A DNA stretch of 58,555 nucleotides from the NCBI GenBank assembly GCA_029941865.1, contig JAPYTO010000013.1, forward strand, positions 1 to 58,555, in the 5' to 3' direction. A program made the position numbers and the translations under genes. The DNA comes from Fuerstiella sp. GTDB lineage: Bacteria; Planctomycetota; Planctomycetia; Planctomycetales; Planctomycetaceae. The notes beneath the pieces are model-generated. The model was not told the DNA's origin. It searched no databases and saw nothing but the letters and a program-made list of their open reading frames with translations. Of this stretch, positions 9,371 through 18,368 are shown piece after piece (within the stretch, counting starts at the first letter, position 1; each line of letters starts with the position of its first letter).

Positions 9371-9898
9371 GGGTGGGCACCTGAGGAGGGAGAACGCGAT
9401 TGTCTACGGAAACATGATGAATGTCCACTGCGAACTGGCCTCACCAGTACGGCAGCCACATTCAGGAGACGACGGCGCGCTGTTGCGCCCTTTCTGACTG
9501 ATTTTGTGGGAATGGCGTTAGCGATTTACTGTCCGGCACGCGCTGGACGAAGGTCTCCGGACCTCGTCCAACAACCGACCGCAGACATCTCCCTCTGCCA
9601 TTCCCAGCACACTCAGGTGAGACCTGCGGTCACGCCAGTGCGGGGTCGGGAGACCCGCGCACAGCACGGGAAAGCTGTACGATCTTCAAGAGAGCGACCA
9701 GCCTCGTTAAACTCGCGACGGATTGACGGGCGAGCGGGGGACGTGAGTCCCCTGATATATGGGCATCAGCCTCGTTAAACTGGTGACAGATTCACTGGAT
9801 AGCAGAATGGTGTGGCCTGGGCTTATCATCTGTCGTCCATCATTTTGGTTTCTGCCTGTTCTCCGATCGGTTCCTAATCTCAACTCAGACTGCCAGAT
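9371..9898. other. Divergent intergenic region upstream of the kinase
   Basis: Between the DUF1501 gene (minus) and the kinase (plus). No convincing gene. It holds an imperfect 29 bp direct repeat beginning CAGCCTCGTTAAACT at 9699-9727 and 9767-9795, 68 bp apart, the second copy ending about 100 bp before the kinase start. Confidence 0.5.
9699..9795. repeat. Pair of 29 bp direct repeats
   Basis: Copies at 9699-9727 and 9767-9795 share CAGCCTCGTTAAACT, then SGYGAC and RGATTSAC. Spacing start to start is 68 bp. They could be a duplicated regulator site or repeat debris. Confidence 0.6.
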
Positions 9899-11629
9899 AT
9901 GCACCCGGACAGGATCGGCTCATACCGAATCAGCCGTAAAATCGGCTCTGGTGGGATGGGCAACGTTTATCTGGGCGTTCATGAAGAAACCGGCGAGGAA
10001 GCGGCCATCAAAGTACTGCCGACTTCGATGGCTCGAGAGGACGGTTTCGTAATCCGGTTCTCTCGTGAAATTGAGGCGTTGAAGACGCTCAGCAGTCCGT
10101 ACATCGTCAAACTGTTTCAGAACGGAACCTCCGATGACGGCAGCTATTATTATTCGATGGAGTTCGTCGACGGCGAAACTCTGACCGCCATGATTTCGCG
10201 GCGAAAGAAGCTTCCGTGGCAGGAAGTGATTGAGATCTCTTTACAGATCGCCCTCGCACTCAAGGCCGCGCACAACGCCGGCATCGTGCATCGGGATTTG
10301 AAACCATCCAACCTGATGCTGACGAAAGATGGCAACATCAAGCTGACGGATTTTGGTGTCGCGCACATGTTTGCCACGACCCGACTGACTCGCACGGGCG
10401 GCGTTGTGGGAACGGCCGAATACATGTCTCCCGAACAGGCTCGCGGACAACGCGCTACGAAACACAGCGACCTGTATTCCCTTGGCGCCGTGATGTACGC
10501 CATGCTGACCGGCCGACCACCGTTCACCGGAAAAATGGCCAACGATATTCTGCACAAACATCAGTTCGCACAATTCGACAAACCGAGCCACTATGTCCCT
10601 GAACTCCCCCGACTGCTGGAAGACTTCGTCTGCACACTTCTGCAGAAGAAGCCGGGAGACCGATTTCCTGACGGATTGGTCGCCATCAAACAGCTGGAAA
10701 ACGTACGGGCACGGATCGAATTCGCCACTCGAGCCGACGCAGAAACCGCCATCGGTAATGATGAAGCAGCGTCGGACCATACCGCCGACCGCGCATCCGA
10801 CCATACTGTCGGTGCGACTGCAGACGATGGTAAGGCAGAGCATCGTCCAGGTTCGGCAACGATGGTCCGGAACTTTGTACGGGACGATATTGAAAGGCAA
10901 TTTCAACAGTCGCCGGTTGCGAAGTTCTTTGACAACACGGTCGTCCTGCTGACCTTGTTTGCAGTTGTAATCGCGGCGGGCATCTACCTGTCCAGAGACA
11001 CGGTCCCTGACCCCGCCGAAGAGCTTGCCGCGGCTGAAGAGACTCTGTTCGGGGATGCGACTCCGGCATGGTTGCGAGTCCGCGACGAAACTCTCATCCC
11101 GCTACTGGATGCGGATGTGCTCCCCGATCGTCGGGCGGATCTGGAAACATGGATTCGGCGGGTTGATCAGTACGAATTCTGTCGAGACATCAGGATCTCA
11201 ACCCCGAGTGACCCGTCCGTTGACTCAGAATTACAGCGTCTGATCCGCCACGCGTTTCAGACATACGCCGATGGCGACATCGCTGATGGACGCACGGAAC
11301 TGGAGACAGTTCACGAGATTATTCGTGACGACCCAAACTACACCTATCTTGCCGAATTCGCGACAGCGACGCTGCACGACTGGGGTGGTGAGCAGAATAT
11401 TGCCGGTCGCCGCAGTTTTGTCGCCACCATGCGAGTCCGCGCTGAAACGCTGGTCGCGGACAGCGAAATCGGTCGGGCTGCCGCGATTCTGCGTTCCACT
11501 ATCAAGCTGTACCAACAGGATGCAACCGTCGCACGCGAGTTGACCGATTGCCGCCGACTATTGCAACAGTTGGAGACCGCTGCGGAGAACAATCAGGGGG
11601 AAAACAGTTCTGCCGGCCTGGTGCCGTGA
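9899..11629 (+). CDS. Transmembrane Ser/Thr protein kinase, PknB type
   Basis: Complete Hanks-type kinase domain, residues 8-270: glycine loop [12 protein letters not shown] (15-26), ATP-anchoring lysine K38 in AIKVLP, catalytic loop HRDLKPSN (131-138), DFG (151-153) and APE-equivalent SPEQARG (177-183). A variable linker (270-345) leads to one transmembrane helix (about 346-364) and an external C-terminal region of about 210 residues, mostly helical, without PASTA repeats. All catalytic residues are intact. It is followed closely by the apt gene on the same strand. The outside domain is unrecognised, so the signal it senses is unknown. Confidence 0.95.
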   Translation: MHPDRIGSYRISRKIGSGGMGNVYLGVHEETGEEAAIKVLPTSMAREDGFVIRFSREIEALKTLSSPYIVKLFQNGTSDDGSYYYSMEFVDGETLTAMISRRKKLPWQEVIEISLQIALALKAAHNAGIVHRDLKPSNLMLTKDGNIKLTDFGVAHMFATTRLTRTGGVVGTAEYMSPEQARGQRATKHSDLYSLGAVMYAMLTGRPPFTGKMANDILHKHQFAQFDKPSHYVPELPRLLEDFVCTLLQKKPGDRFPDGLVAIKQLENVRARIEFATRADAETAIGNDEAASDHTADRASDHTVGATADDGKAEHRPGSATMVRNFVRDDIERQFQQSPVAKFFDNTVVLLTLFAVVIAAGIYLSRDTVPDPAEELAAAEETLFGDATPAWLRVRDETLIPLLDADVLPDRRADLETWIRRVDQYEFCRDIRISTPSDPSVDSELQRLIRHAFQTYADGDIADGRTELETVHEIIRDDPNYTYLAEFATATLHDWGGEQNIAGRRSFVATMRVRAETLVADSEIGRAAAILRSTIKLYQQDATVARELTDCRRLLQQLETAAENNQGENSSAGLVP

Positions 11630-11705
11630 CAGACGAAGTTCACCTCAGTACATTTCCATGCCGTGGGCCGTTGATCAGCAAACAAACCAGAAGACGAAAC
11701 TTGTT

Positions 11706-12239
11706 ATGGACCTCAAAGAATACATTCGATCAATACCGGACTTCCCCAAGCCCGACATCATGTTCCGTGACATTACACCGATGTTGAAGTCGGCTGCGGC
11801 CATGAAGGAAGTGATCCACCAACTGGCCGAACCATTTCGGGACGCCAACATTTCCTCTGTGCTGGCCGCAGAAGCCAGGGGCTTCGTCTTTGGTGCTCCG
11901 TTGGCCATGGAGTTGGGAGCGGCTTTCGTCCCGGTCCGAAAACCCGGTAAGCTGCCGTTTGAAACTGAGACACTGCACTACGACCTTGAGTACGGGTCCG
12001 ACGCTCTGGAAATTCACACCGATGCAGTCGAGTCAAGCGACCGTGTGCTGCTGGTCGACGACCTGCTGGCCACCGGCGGCACTATCGGAGCCTGCCTGGA
12101 ACTGGCGACAAAACAGGGAGCAGCCGTCGTCGGCGCGGCCTTCGTGATTGAGCTCGCATTTCTCAATGGCCGTGAACGGTTGGGAGACACAACGATTCAC
12201 AGCCTGATTCGATATCATTCGGAAGATGCTGACGAATAG
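11706..12239 (+). CDS. apt: Adenine phosphoribosyltransferase
   Basis: Cytoplasmic purine-salvage enzyme making AMP from adenine and PRPP. The sequence has [15 protein letters not shown] near the N-terminus, [12 protein letters not shown] and the PRPP-binding loop [13 protein letters not shown]. The start ATG at 11706 (MDLKEYIRS) gives 177 residues, the family norm; an in-frame start at 11658 would add 16 unrelated residues. The next gene starts within a few bases of its stop. Confidence 0.95.
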   Translation: MDLKEYIRSIPDFPKPDIMFRDITPMLKSAAAMKEVIHQLAEPFRDANISSVLAAEARGFVFGAPLAMELGAAFVPVRKPGKLPFETETLHYDLEYGSDALEIHTDAVESSDRVLLVDDLLATGGTIGACLELATKQGAAVVGAAFVIELAFLNGRERLGDTTIHSLIRYHSEDADE

Positions 12240-12246
12240 AGGCCCC

Positions 12247-12618
12247 ATGTCCGATCCTGCTCTTTCACAGCTTGTCGAACGTTTTCAAAAGACGATGGCT
12301 CACGCATGGATGGTGCGAACATTCATCAAGCACTGCGACGAAGTTGAGGACTATCCGGAACTGATGGGAATCGTGCGGTCGGTATTTGACATGAGCCGTG
12401 CGATTGAGTCAAAGACGGAAGACCCCCACGCTTACTTCAAATTTGCTCGCAAGAAGATCGGGAAGCTCCGCAAGGCTGCTGAACAGTTTCAGCAGGATGC
12501 ATGGAGTGCGTCAACGCACACCAACTTTCAGCAGGCCGTCTGCTCTGTCCAGTACGCCACGGAACAGATGGAAAACATTCTTGCAGAAGCCGAAGCTGCA
12601 ATCCGTAGCGATAGTTAG
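12247..12618 (+). CDS. Small conserved protein of unknown function
   Basis: A 123-residue, mostly helical, charged protein without signal peptide or membrane segment (SQLVERFQKTMAHAWMVRTF... and FKFARKKIGKLRKAAEQFQQ). The start ATG at 12247 has AGAGG four bases upstream; an earlier in-frame start at 12226 would overlap the apt stop. It begins 7 bp after apt, so they probably form a unit. I do not recognise a family. Confidence 0.7.
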   Translation: MSDPALSQLVERFQKTMAHAWMVRTFIKHCDEVEDYPELMGIVRSVFDMSRAIESKTEDPHAYFKFARKKIGKLRKAAEQFQQDAWSASTHTNFQQAVCSVQYATEQMENILAEAEAAIRSDS

Positions 12619-12669
12619 GGTCGGTTTTGACGAGACGACGTTGTTTCTGCGGCGACAGCAAACCAGTTA

Positions 12670-13374
12670 TCAGATGGCGTCGATCCATTGCCGGAATTCC
12701 TCCCAGACAAACTCGCCAGTAGAGTCCGGCAGCGTGACACCTGCCATGTCGACTGACACAGCGTCCTCGTCCACGTCAACATTCGCGAAGAGATTTCGGT
12801 CGGAGGAGTCGACGACAGGCGTCCAGTTGTTAGACCGACTCGTGAGAATGGCACCGGCATCGTCGTTCTTCGGCACACGGGCCAAAACGGACTGCAGCAC
12901 CTGAGAGCTTTGGGATGCTACGGAACTGGTGGTGGAATCCCCTCCGAGAGCATTAATGTTTGCTCGAATCGCAGCTGCCGTCAGTGGGCTGCCGCCCCTG
13001 GACTGATCGATCTGCGCATCCGTGCCGGCCAGCTTCACGAGGTGAATCAGGAACGAATCGTTGGCGTCGAAGTCTCCGTCACCGTCGACGTCTGCCATAA
13101 TATTCAGCTGCGTTATGACAATCCGGATCTGCGCTTCGGTAAGCAGGCTGCTGCTTTTGGACTGACCAATTTGAGCATCAGTCCCCGAAAGTTTCACCAG
13201 ATGAATGAGGAACGAATCGTTTGCATCGAAGTCCTCGTCACCGTCAACGTTGCCTGGGTTCGCAGGAGCGGTATCATCATTTGTCACGTCCAACGTGTCT
13301 GTGCCGTCGCTGTAACCGGCAGCTGACGCCGTCATCGCCACCGTCTGAGTGTCGTCCACGATACTGTCGTCCAC
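12670..13374 (-). CDS. Fragment: Calx-beta end and two dockerin-type repeats
   Basis: C-terminal piece of the broken surface-protein gene. The frame enters at the VDDSIVDDTQTVAMTASAAG segment of a Calx-beta domain, then has two calcium-binding dockerin-type repeats, NVDGDEDFDANDSFLIHLVK and DVDGDGDFDANDSFLIHLVK, and a tail of about 90 residues. No independent start is likely. Confidence 0.6.
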   Translation of the reverse strand: MDDSIVDDTQTVAMTASAAGYSDGTDTLDVTNDDTAPANPGNVDGDEDFDANDSFLIHLVKLSGTDAQIGQSKSSSLLTEAQIRIVITQLNIMADVDGDGDFDANDSFLIHLVKLAGTDAQIDQSRGGSPLTAAAIRANINALGGDSTTSSVASQSSQVLQSVLARVPKNDDAGAILTSRSNNWTPVVDSSDRNLFANVDVDEDAVSVDMAGVTLPDSTGEFVWEEFRQWIDAI

Positions 13375-13736
13375 CGCAGTGATGTCGTGCCACCGTTCTC
13401 GCTGAACTCTGCTGCCGCGATGCTGAGGTTTAAGGTCGCCACATCATCATCGATAATATCGACTTCATTGGTAGCCGGTGTAAAACCAGGAGCGGTGGCG
13501 GTAAACGATACAGTTGTGTACGGATCGCCGCGAAGCGAGTTATCCACGGCATCGAGGTAGAAGACCACCCGACCCTGCCCGGCGGGAATCGTCACGGAGG
13601 ACGGTGCAACTACTTTGCTGGTGTCGCTACTGGACAGATTGACAACCAATTGTGTCGCAGTGCTGCCGCCGCGTTGAATATTGGCGACGACTCGCCCTGT
13701 TTCGTCCATCTCGCGGCGACCAATACCGAACGTCAT
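13332..13736 (-). CDS. Fragment: Calx-beta-like domain
   Basis: Middle piece of the broken gene. It carries beta-sandwich repeat sequence (LVVNLSSSDTSKVVAPSSVT, then GFTPATNEVDIIDDD) and the start of a second repeat (LNLSIAAAEFSENGG) before running out of frame into a stop. The real reading frame continues upstream to the poly-G tract at 13876-13883 (minus-strand sense). Confidence 0.55.
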   Translation of the reverse strand: MTFGIGRREMDETGRVVANIQRGGSTATQLVVNLSSSDTSKVVAPSSVTIPAGQGRVVFYLDAVDNSLRGDPYTTVSFTATAPGFTPATNEVDIIDDDVATLNLSIAAAEFSENGGTTSLRWTTVSWTTLRRWR

Positions 13737-13756
13737 ATTCTGCCCGGCTACGGATG

Positions 13757-14938
13757 TTACACGCCCTTCGACGGAAAAATTATAGTCGCCTTCGTCAACG
13801 TCGTTATTGGCAACTCGGACTTGTCCAGCAAAGTAGCCTGCGACTGACGAATCGAGTGCGACGGTAAAAGTATCGCCCCCCCCGGTGCTAAAGTCGCGGA
13901 CAGGCCGTCGACGAGGAGAAATCCTCTCGGCAAGATGATGGCGGCGCCGAGATCCAGCGTACTGCTCCCGTGATTTGTCACCGTAAAAGTCTGACTCGGA
14001 TTCGATCCTCCTTGTGCCACAGTGCCAACGTCAATCGGTGTTGAACGACTGTCGCCAATGAGAACACCATCGGAGTCATTGATTCTAATCTCCGGTGTGC
14101 CGCTGGCCGTTACTTCAAACGATGCCCGAGTCAGTTCTTCACCTTCCACTTCGAAGGTGACGGTCCAAACACCAATGTCGGGGACACTTCCCAGACTGGC
14201 GTTCCAGTACCGCCAACTGTAACGGTCCACGGCTGTGGTCCAGTTGTAAGTACGAAACACAGTTCCATCGGGGCGGAACCATCGTATTTGAGCAGGTTTT
14301 CCGGCGGTCAGGCCGTGAACACCCCATATAGAGAATCGAAGTGATGGCCCCGAAGATTGATCGTAAACCTGTGGTACAGACGGTCCTTCTCGCATATCGC
14401 GCCGTGTCGGGGCATAGTCTTTGACCAGGGACGACAAAACGCCGGGCTGTGTTCCTGAGTAGGGCAACGGATCGAACCACCAAGCGTCCGGTGCATAGTA
14501 CGTCTCCAAATTCGCCCCAACATATCGAACACCGAAATGCAGGTGGGCATCTGATGAATTGCCCGAACTTCCGACCAGTCCCAGCAGTTGCCCCTCCGCT
14601 ACACTATCGCCAACGGAGACCGCAATTGTGTCCCGTCGAAAGTGGAAATAGTTGGTAATCAGGCCGCCTCCGTGATCAATGGAAACGAAGTTGGCATTCG
14701 AACTCGGATTGACCTGATCAGGGTTGTTTCGGTCGAACTCTCCGTCACGCACCTGGACGATAGTTCCCGCCGTCACCGCATACACCTCAACTCCAGCGTC
14801 CATTTGCTGAAAGTCTGCCAGCGTGATATCCAGCGCGTCATGGCGGTTGTACTGATAGTCACCGCCAAGGAAGTCGGCTCGACCATCGCTGAAATCGACG
14901 TCCGAATAGTTGACGATGGTCCAATCCTGATAAGCCAT
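13757..14938 (-). CDS. Fragment: M23 metallopeptidase and anchor-like domain
   Basis: Largest piece of the broken gene. Zinc ligands of an M23 peptidase are intact: H33 and D37 in NRHDALDI and H132/H134 in AHLHFGVRY. Then follows a beta-rich region with SRSTPIDVGTVAQGG...SQTFTVTNHGSSTLDLG, as in choice-of-anchor-D domains. The last 37 residues are out of frame after the poly-G tract. Confidence 0.7.
   Translation of the reverse strand: MAYQDWTIVNYSDVDFSDGRADFLGGDYQYNRHDALDITLADFQQMDAGVEVYAVTAGTIVQVRDGEFDRNNPDQVNPSSNANFVSIDHGGGLITNYFHFRRDTIAVSVGDSVAEGQLLGLVGSSGNSSDAHLHFGVRYVGANLETYYAPDAWWFDPLPYSGTQPGVLSSLVKDYAPTRRDMREGPSVPQVYDQSSGPSLRFSIWGVHGLTAGKPAQIRWFRPDGTVFRTYNWTTAVDRYSWRYWNASLGSVPDIGVWTVTFEVEGEELTRASFEVTASGTPEIRINDSDGVLIGDSRSTPIDVGTVAQGGSNPSQTFTVTNHGSSTLDLGAAIILPRGFLLVDGLSATLAPGGAILLPSHSIRQSQATLLDKSELPITTLTKATIIFPSKGV
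13876..13883. repeat. Homopolymer run of eight C (poly-G in the coding sense)
   Basis: Exactly at the point where the peptidase fragment leaves its frame. One more base in this run would give the in-frame reading APGGGDTFTVALDSSVAGYF, matching the downstream fragment. Confidence 0.9.
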
Positions 14939-14961
14939 GCCCGCAATTGGAGATGCGAACT

Positions 14962-15438
14962 CTATATAGGTGGTGCCTGAGGAATGAGGTTGGCAGTCAG
15001 GGAATTGTCGTTCAAATTGCTTTCAGAAACGGTACCAGAGGAATCCACAGTCACGGTTGCCGTCAGGCTATCCGGGAGAATCGGCCAGCCGCCCCAGCGA
15101 TGGGTGAACGAATGGTTACCTGACTGTCCGGCGCCCCAATTCACCGTGTTCGACAACGTTACGCCGTCAATCGTATGGTCAAATGTGTACGACGCACCGA
15201 TCGGCAGATCCGTCGTTGTGAATTCCGTCTGAACATGCACCAGCGTTCCGTACAGGGGTGAATCGATCCGGTCGCCGCTGCCATTTGTAAGATAGACGTC
15301 CGTCACGGCGATATTCGCCAGCAACGTACGATCCTCCAGAGCCTCGCACGTGTTGACTCGACGGCGACGACCTCCGCCATTCCTCCGCCTGAATCTCAGA
15401 TGACGAAACAAGTTGAGACTGCAAACGGTCCGCTTCAT
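14962..15438 (-). CDS. Fragment: N-terminal export region and CARDB-like domain
   Basis: N-terminal piece of the broken gene. A basic N-terminus leads to VNTCEALEDRTLLA, the planctomycete LEPRxLL-type signal seen on secreted proteins, then a CARDB-like beta domain ending VDSSGTVSESNLNDNSLTAN. The frame ends in an early stop at 14962 just where another frame continues into the peptidase. Confidence 0.65.
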   Translation of the reverse strand: MKRTVCSLNLFRHLRFRRRNGGGRRRRVNTCEALEDRTLLANIAVTDVYLTNGSGDRIDSPLYGTLVHVQTEFTTTDLPIGASYTFDHTIDGVTLSNTVNWGAGQSGNHSFTHRWGGWPILPDSLTATVTVDSSGTVSESNLNDNSLTANLIPQAPPI

Positions 15439-15832
15439 GGCAGCCCTTTCCTCGATAGATCTCGAATTCCTGTCAGTGAATGTCAGACGCTCGGCACTCG
15501 AGCAACATGTCTGGTCCGTACGTCAGAACTTTTCAGCAGGATCCACCGGTAGGACTTGAAGCCATACCAAAGCCGAACATCAGATGGCAGGTTTCCAATA
15601 GTATGCTCCCTATCCCTGGATGCGGTCTGCTGGACCGCCATCATGATGTTGGGCAGCGGATCATACAATGGTCCCCTTCGATTTCCACGGTGTGGAGTGT
15701 AGTCGTCACCATTGTGGTTCGATTTTTCCTGACCCTGGAAATTTGGGCCCAACCAGGGCCGAAAGGCTTTGTTCATGCAACGTCCGCTGAGGGTGAACGG
15801 GAACTTCGAAGTCAGCGGAAGGTAGTCGACCT
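15439..15832. other. Gap between the surface-protein gene and the DUF1559 remnant
   Basis: About 390 bp. A minus reading frame of 135 codons (15483-15890) crosses it; it has no signal peptide or family match and its 5' part overlaps the DUF1559 remnant in another frame, so it is not called. It may be further decayed coding sequence. Confidence 0.4.
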
Positions 15833-15994
15833 TTAGCTGCAAAAAACGTTTCTGAGCCGCCTTCCGCCTGGCGTCAACCGTTGCAGGCAAACTCCCTCGT
15901 CCGTGCTGTCATTCAGAGTCGTGACAGCGCCGTCACAGAAAGCGACAGCCACGACATTCGGATGACCGGATGTCAGATACGGGGTAAATCCTTC
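15833..15994 (-). pseudogene. Remnant of the C-terminus of a DUF1559 protein
   Basis: The minus frame reads GFTPYLTSGHPNVVAVAFCD, then GAVTTLNDSTDEGVCLQRLT and PGGRRLRN. This is the family's C-terminal signature (HPGGVN-like, FCDGSV-like, then D-x-GV-x-x-x-LLTPxGG). The rest of the about 300-residue family, including the pilin-like N-terminal helix, is missing because the upstream sequence is the ceramidase gene on the opposite strand. Confidence 0.7.
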
Positions 15995-16074
15995 AACAGT
16001 TTGACGGTGGGACGCGTGTGCCGTAAAACGGAGTTCTGCGTTCTCAGCCAGCTCACCAGATGAAGGGCCTTCCC

Positions 16075-18207
16075 ATGCGACTTTTGATATTCCCTGCCAT
16101 TGCAGCCGCATTCGTGGTTTCGGCAAATCACGTTAATGCCGAATTGAAAGCGGGAGCTGCCGTTGTCGATGTGACGCCATCAAAGTTTCCGGTACTGGTC
16201 AACGGAGGCATGACAAGTCGCAGTGCATCGGAAGTGGTCACCCGCATCAACGCTAGAGCCATTGTGCTGGACGACGGTCGCGAACAAATCGGAATTGTGG
16301 TCGTCGACAGCTGCATGATGCCACGACCGTTGCTGGACGAAGCCAAGCAACTGGCGTCGCAGCAAACTCAATTGAAACCCAATCGAATCCTGATCTCCGC
16401 GACGCACACACACACGGCCCCCTCGTCAATGGGGGCACTGGGAACGAATGCGGATACCGATTACCTGCCGGTGCTTCGAGCCGGCATCGCCGAAGCGCTG
16501 GTCAAAGCAGCGGCCAACCTGGAACCAGCGAAAGTCGGCTGGGCTGTCGAGAACGCAGCTGACTTCACAGCACTAAGGCGATGGATTCGTCGACCGGATC
16601 GACTGGCAGAAGATCCCTTCGGCAACATGACGGTTCGCGCCAGCATGCATGCCGGCAGCAACTGGGACGACGTCACCGGCGAATCCGGACCGGAAGACCC
16701 TGATCTTTCAATGATTTCGCTGCAGGCGCTGGATGGCCGGCCGATTGCTGTTTTGGCAAATTTCTCGATGCATTATTTCTCGGGACAGAAAGCGCTGGCC
16801 GCAGATTATTTTGGTCTGTTCAGTGAAGGACTGCAGGAAACAATTGGCAAGGCCGACGGAGATCATCCGCCCTTTGTTGGCATTATGTCCCATGGCTGCA
16901 GTGGCGATATCTGGCGACGGGACTACAAGAAGCCTGCCGAAGAACGGGACCCATTCAAGACAATCGAGGACTACACCGCAGGGCTGCTTGAAATCGCGGT
17001 CAAGGCGTACGCAACGATCGAGCACAAGGCGGACGCTGACCTTGCGATGTCGGAAGCAAGACCCACACTGAAGTATCGAGTGCCTGACCTGCAGCGTCTG
17101 GACTGGGCACAGAAGATCGTGAACGAACTGGGAGACCGTCCGCCGAAGACACGTGAAGAAGTGTACGCCCTGGAGCAAATCATCCTGCACGATCGGCAAT
17201 CGACCGAAGTCGTCGTTCAGGGCATTCGCATCGGCGACATCGGCATCGCCACCACACCAAACGAAACGTACGCGCTCACGGGACTGAAAGTGAAGCTGCA
17301 GAGTCCGCTGCCGAAGACGATGGTGATTGAGCTTGCCAATGGCGGCGATGGTTATATTCCACCGCCGGAACAGCACGTTCTGGGAGGCTACAACACGTGG
17401 GCCGCCCGTTCCGCGGGTCTGGAAGTGCAGGCGGAACCGAAAATCACGGAAACCGCTTTGCAGCTTCTGGAAGAATCTGCGGCGAAGCCGCGACGTCACT
17501 ATCAGCAGAGTCGCGGGACTGCCGCCGTCGCCATTGCCACGGCCAAACCGCTGGCATGGTGGCGAATGGACGAAATGGCCGGATCGTACGCTGTGGATTC
17601 CTCCGGTCACGGCCGGGACGGACACTACGAACCTGCCGTTGCCTATTTTCTGGAAGGTCCGGCTTCTGACAAACTGTGTGCCGACGGAGAAACCAATCGG
17701 GCGGCCCATTTTGCCGGCGATCGCATGCTGGCGCGGCTACCGGAGTTGAATGACGCGTATACGGTGACGATGTGGTTCTGGAATGGAATGCCAAACGATG
17801 CTCGCGAAGTCGCTGGCTGGATGTTCTCCCGCGGCCACGACAACGGACTGAGCGCTGACAGTGAACATCTGGGCCTCGGCGGAACCGCCACGCAGCCGGG
17901 GCGATTGGTGTTTGCACGCGGAGACGGTGCCAGTCCGCTGGTGGGCTCAACCGAAATTGCCCGCTGGACATGGAACCATGTCACTTTAGTCCGCAATGGG
18001 CCTAACGTCCGAGTGTATCTGAACGGGAATCCGAAAGCGGAACTCGAAGCCGTCGTATCCTCCGACGCACGGTTAACAAGCGACCGATGTTTCTTTGGCG
18101 GCCGGTGTGACAATGACTCGAACTGGGAAGGCCGCCTCGACGAAGTCGCGGTCTTCGACCGAATCCTGTCGCCCTCGGAAATCAGAAGCCTGAGCTCAAG
18201 AGACTAG
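16075..18207 (+). CDS. Secreted neutral/alkaline ceramidase-like enzyme with a LamG domain
   Basis: A 710-residue exported protein. The start ATG at 16075 follows GAAGGGCC; an ATG at 16060 is also in frame. A signal peptide is clear (residues 1-22, cleavage near VNA-E). The N-terminal half has KAGAAVVDVTPSKFPVLVNGG, RAIVLDDG, VVVDSCMM and SATHTHTAPS, matching the N-terminal domain of neutral/alkaline non-lysosomal ceramidases with its zinc-binding histidines. From about residue 485 a concanavalin/LamG-like domain begins (WWRMDEMAGSYAVDSSGHGR) and runs to the end. Ceramidases split the amide of ceramide; the true substrate here may differ. It stands alone. Confidence 0.87.
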   Translation: MRLLIFPAIAAAFVVSANHVNAELKAGAAVVDVTPSKFPVLVNGGMTSRSASEVVTRINARAIVLDDGREQIGIVVVDSCMMPRPLLDEAKQLASQQTQLKPNRILISATHTHTAPSSMGALGTNADTDYLPVLRAGIAEALVKAAANLEPAKVGWAVENAADFTALRRWIRRPDRLAEDPFGNMTVRASMHAGSNWDDVTGESGPEDPDLSMISLQALDGRPIAVLANFSMHYFSGQKALAADYFGLFSEGLQETIGKADGDHPPFVGIMSHGCSGDIWRRDYKKPAEERDPFKTIEDYTAGLLEIAVKAYATIEHKADADLAMSEARPTLKYRVPDLQRLDWAQKIVNELGDRPPKTREEVYALEQIILHDRQSTEVVVQGIRIGDIGIATTPNETYALTGLKVKLQSPLPKTMVIELANGGDGYIPPPEQHVLGGYNTWAARSAGLEVQAEPKITETALQLLEESAAKPRRHYQQSRGTAAVAIATAKPLAWWRMDEMAGSYAVDSSGHGRDGHYEPAVAYFLEGPASDKLCADGETNRAAHFAGDRMLARLPELNDAYTVTMWFWNGMPNDAREVAGWMFSRGHDNGLSADSEHLGLGGTATQPGRLVFARGDGASPLVGSTEIARWTWNHVTLVRNGPNVRVYLNGNPKAELEAVVSSDARLTSDRCFFGGRCDNDSNWEGRLDEVAVFDRILSPSEIRSLSSRD

Positions 18208-18250
18208 ACCTTAAACCCGCGTAGCTGGTTGCGACTGTTTGGCAATAGAC

Positions 18251-18316
18251 GTAGGGCCGGTTCCTACCGGCCGCGCGTTCTATGGGGGTCGATCGGCCGG
18301 TGGGAACCGGCCCTAC
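18251..18316. repeat. 66 bp palindrome between convergent genes
   Basis: Arms GTAGGGCCGGTTCCTACCGG and CCGGTGGGAACCGGCCCTAC flank a loop of about 25 bp. It is placed between the ends of two convergent genes, where it could stop transcription from both sides. A short related end block GGTAGGGCCG occurs near 19120. Confidence 0.85.
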
Positions 18317-18368
18317 GAACTGTCACCCCCGGAAATCAGCAGTTCAATCGCACGAAAGTAACACGCCG

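Larger units (their letters stand above)
12670..15438 (-). pseudogene. Broken gene for a large secreted M23 peptidase/Calx-beta/dockerin protein
   Basis: Four consecutive minus-strand frames join into one protein if three breaks are repaired. Order: an N-terminal export region with CEALEDRTLLA, a CARDB-like domain, an M23 (LytM-type) metallopeptidase, an ASPM/choice-of-anchor-D-like domain, Calx-beta-like repeat sequence, and two planctomycete-type dockerin repeats. Break 1 lies at about 14960-14985, where the first frame stops while the next frame reads SSGTTYIEFASPIAG straight into the peptidase. Break 2 is a run of eight C on the plus strand (13876-13883); nine would restore the frame. Break 3, about 13380-13400, sits in a Calx-beta domain that also seems shortened. 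It may be a true pseudogene, a phase-variable gene or an assembly error. Confidence 0.75.

Noticed and set aside
15483-15890. Minus-strand 135-codon gene
   Set aside because: No signal peptide or family match and it overlaps the DUF1559 remnant in another frame; at best decayed sequence.
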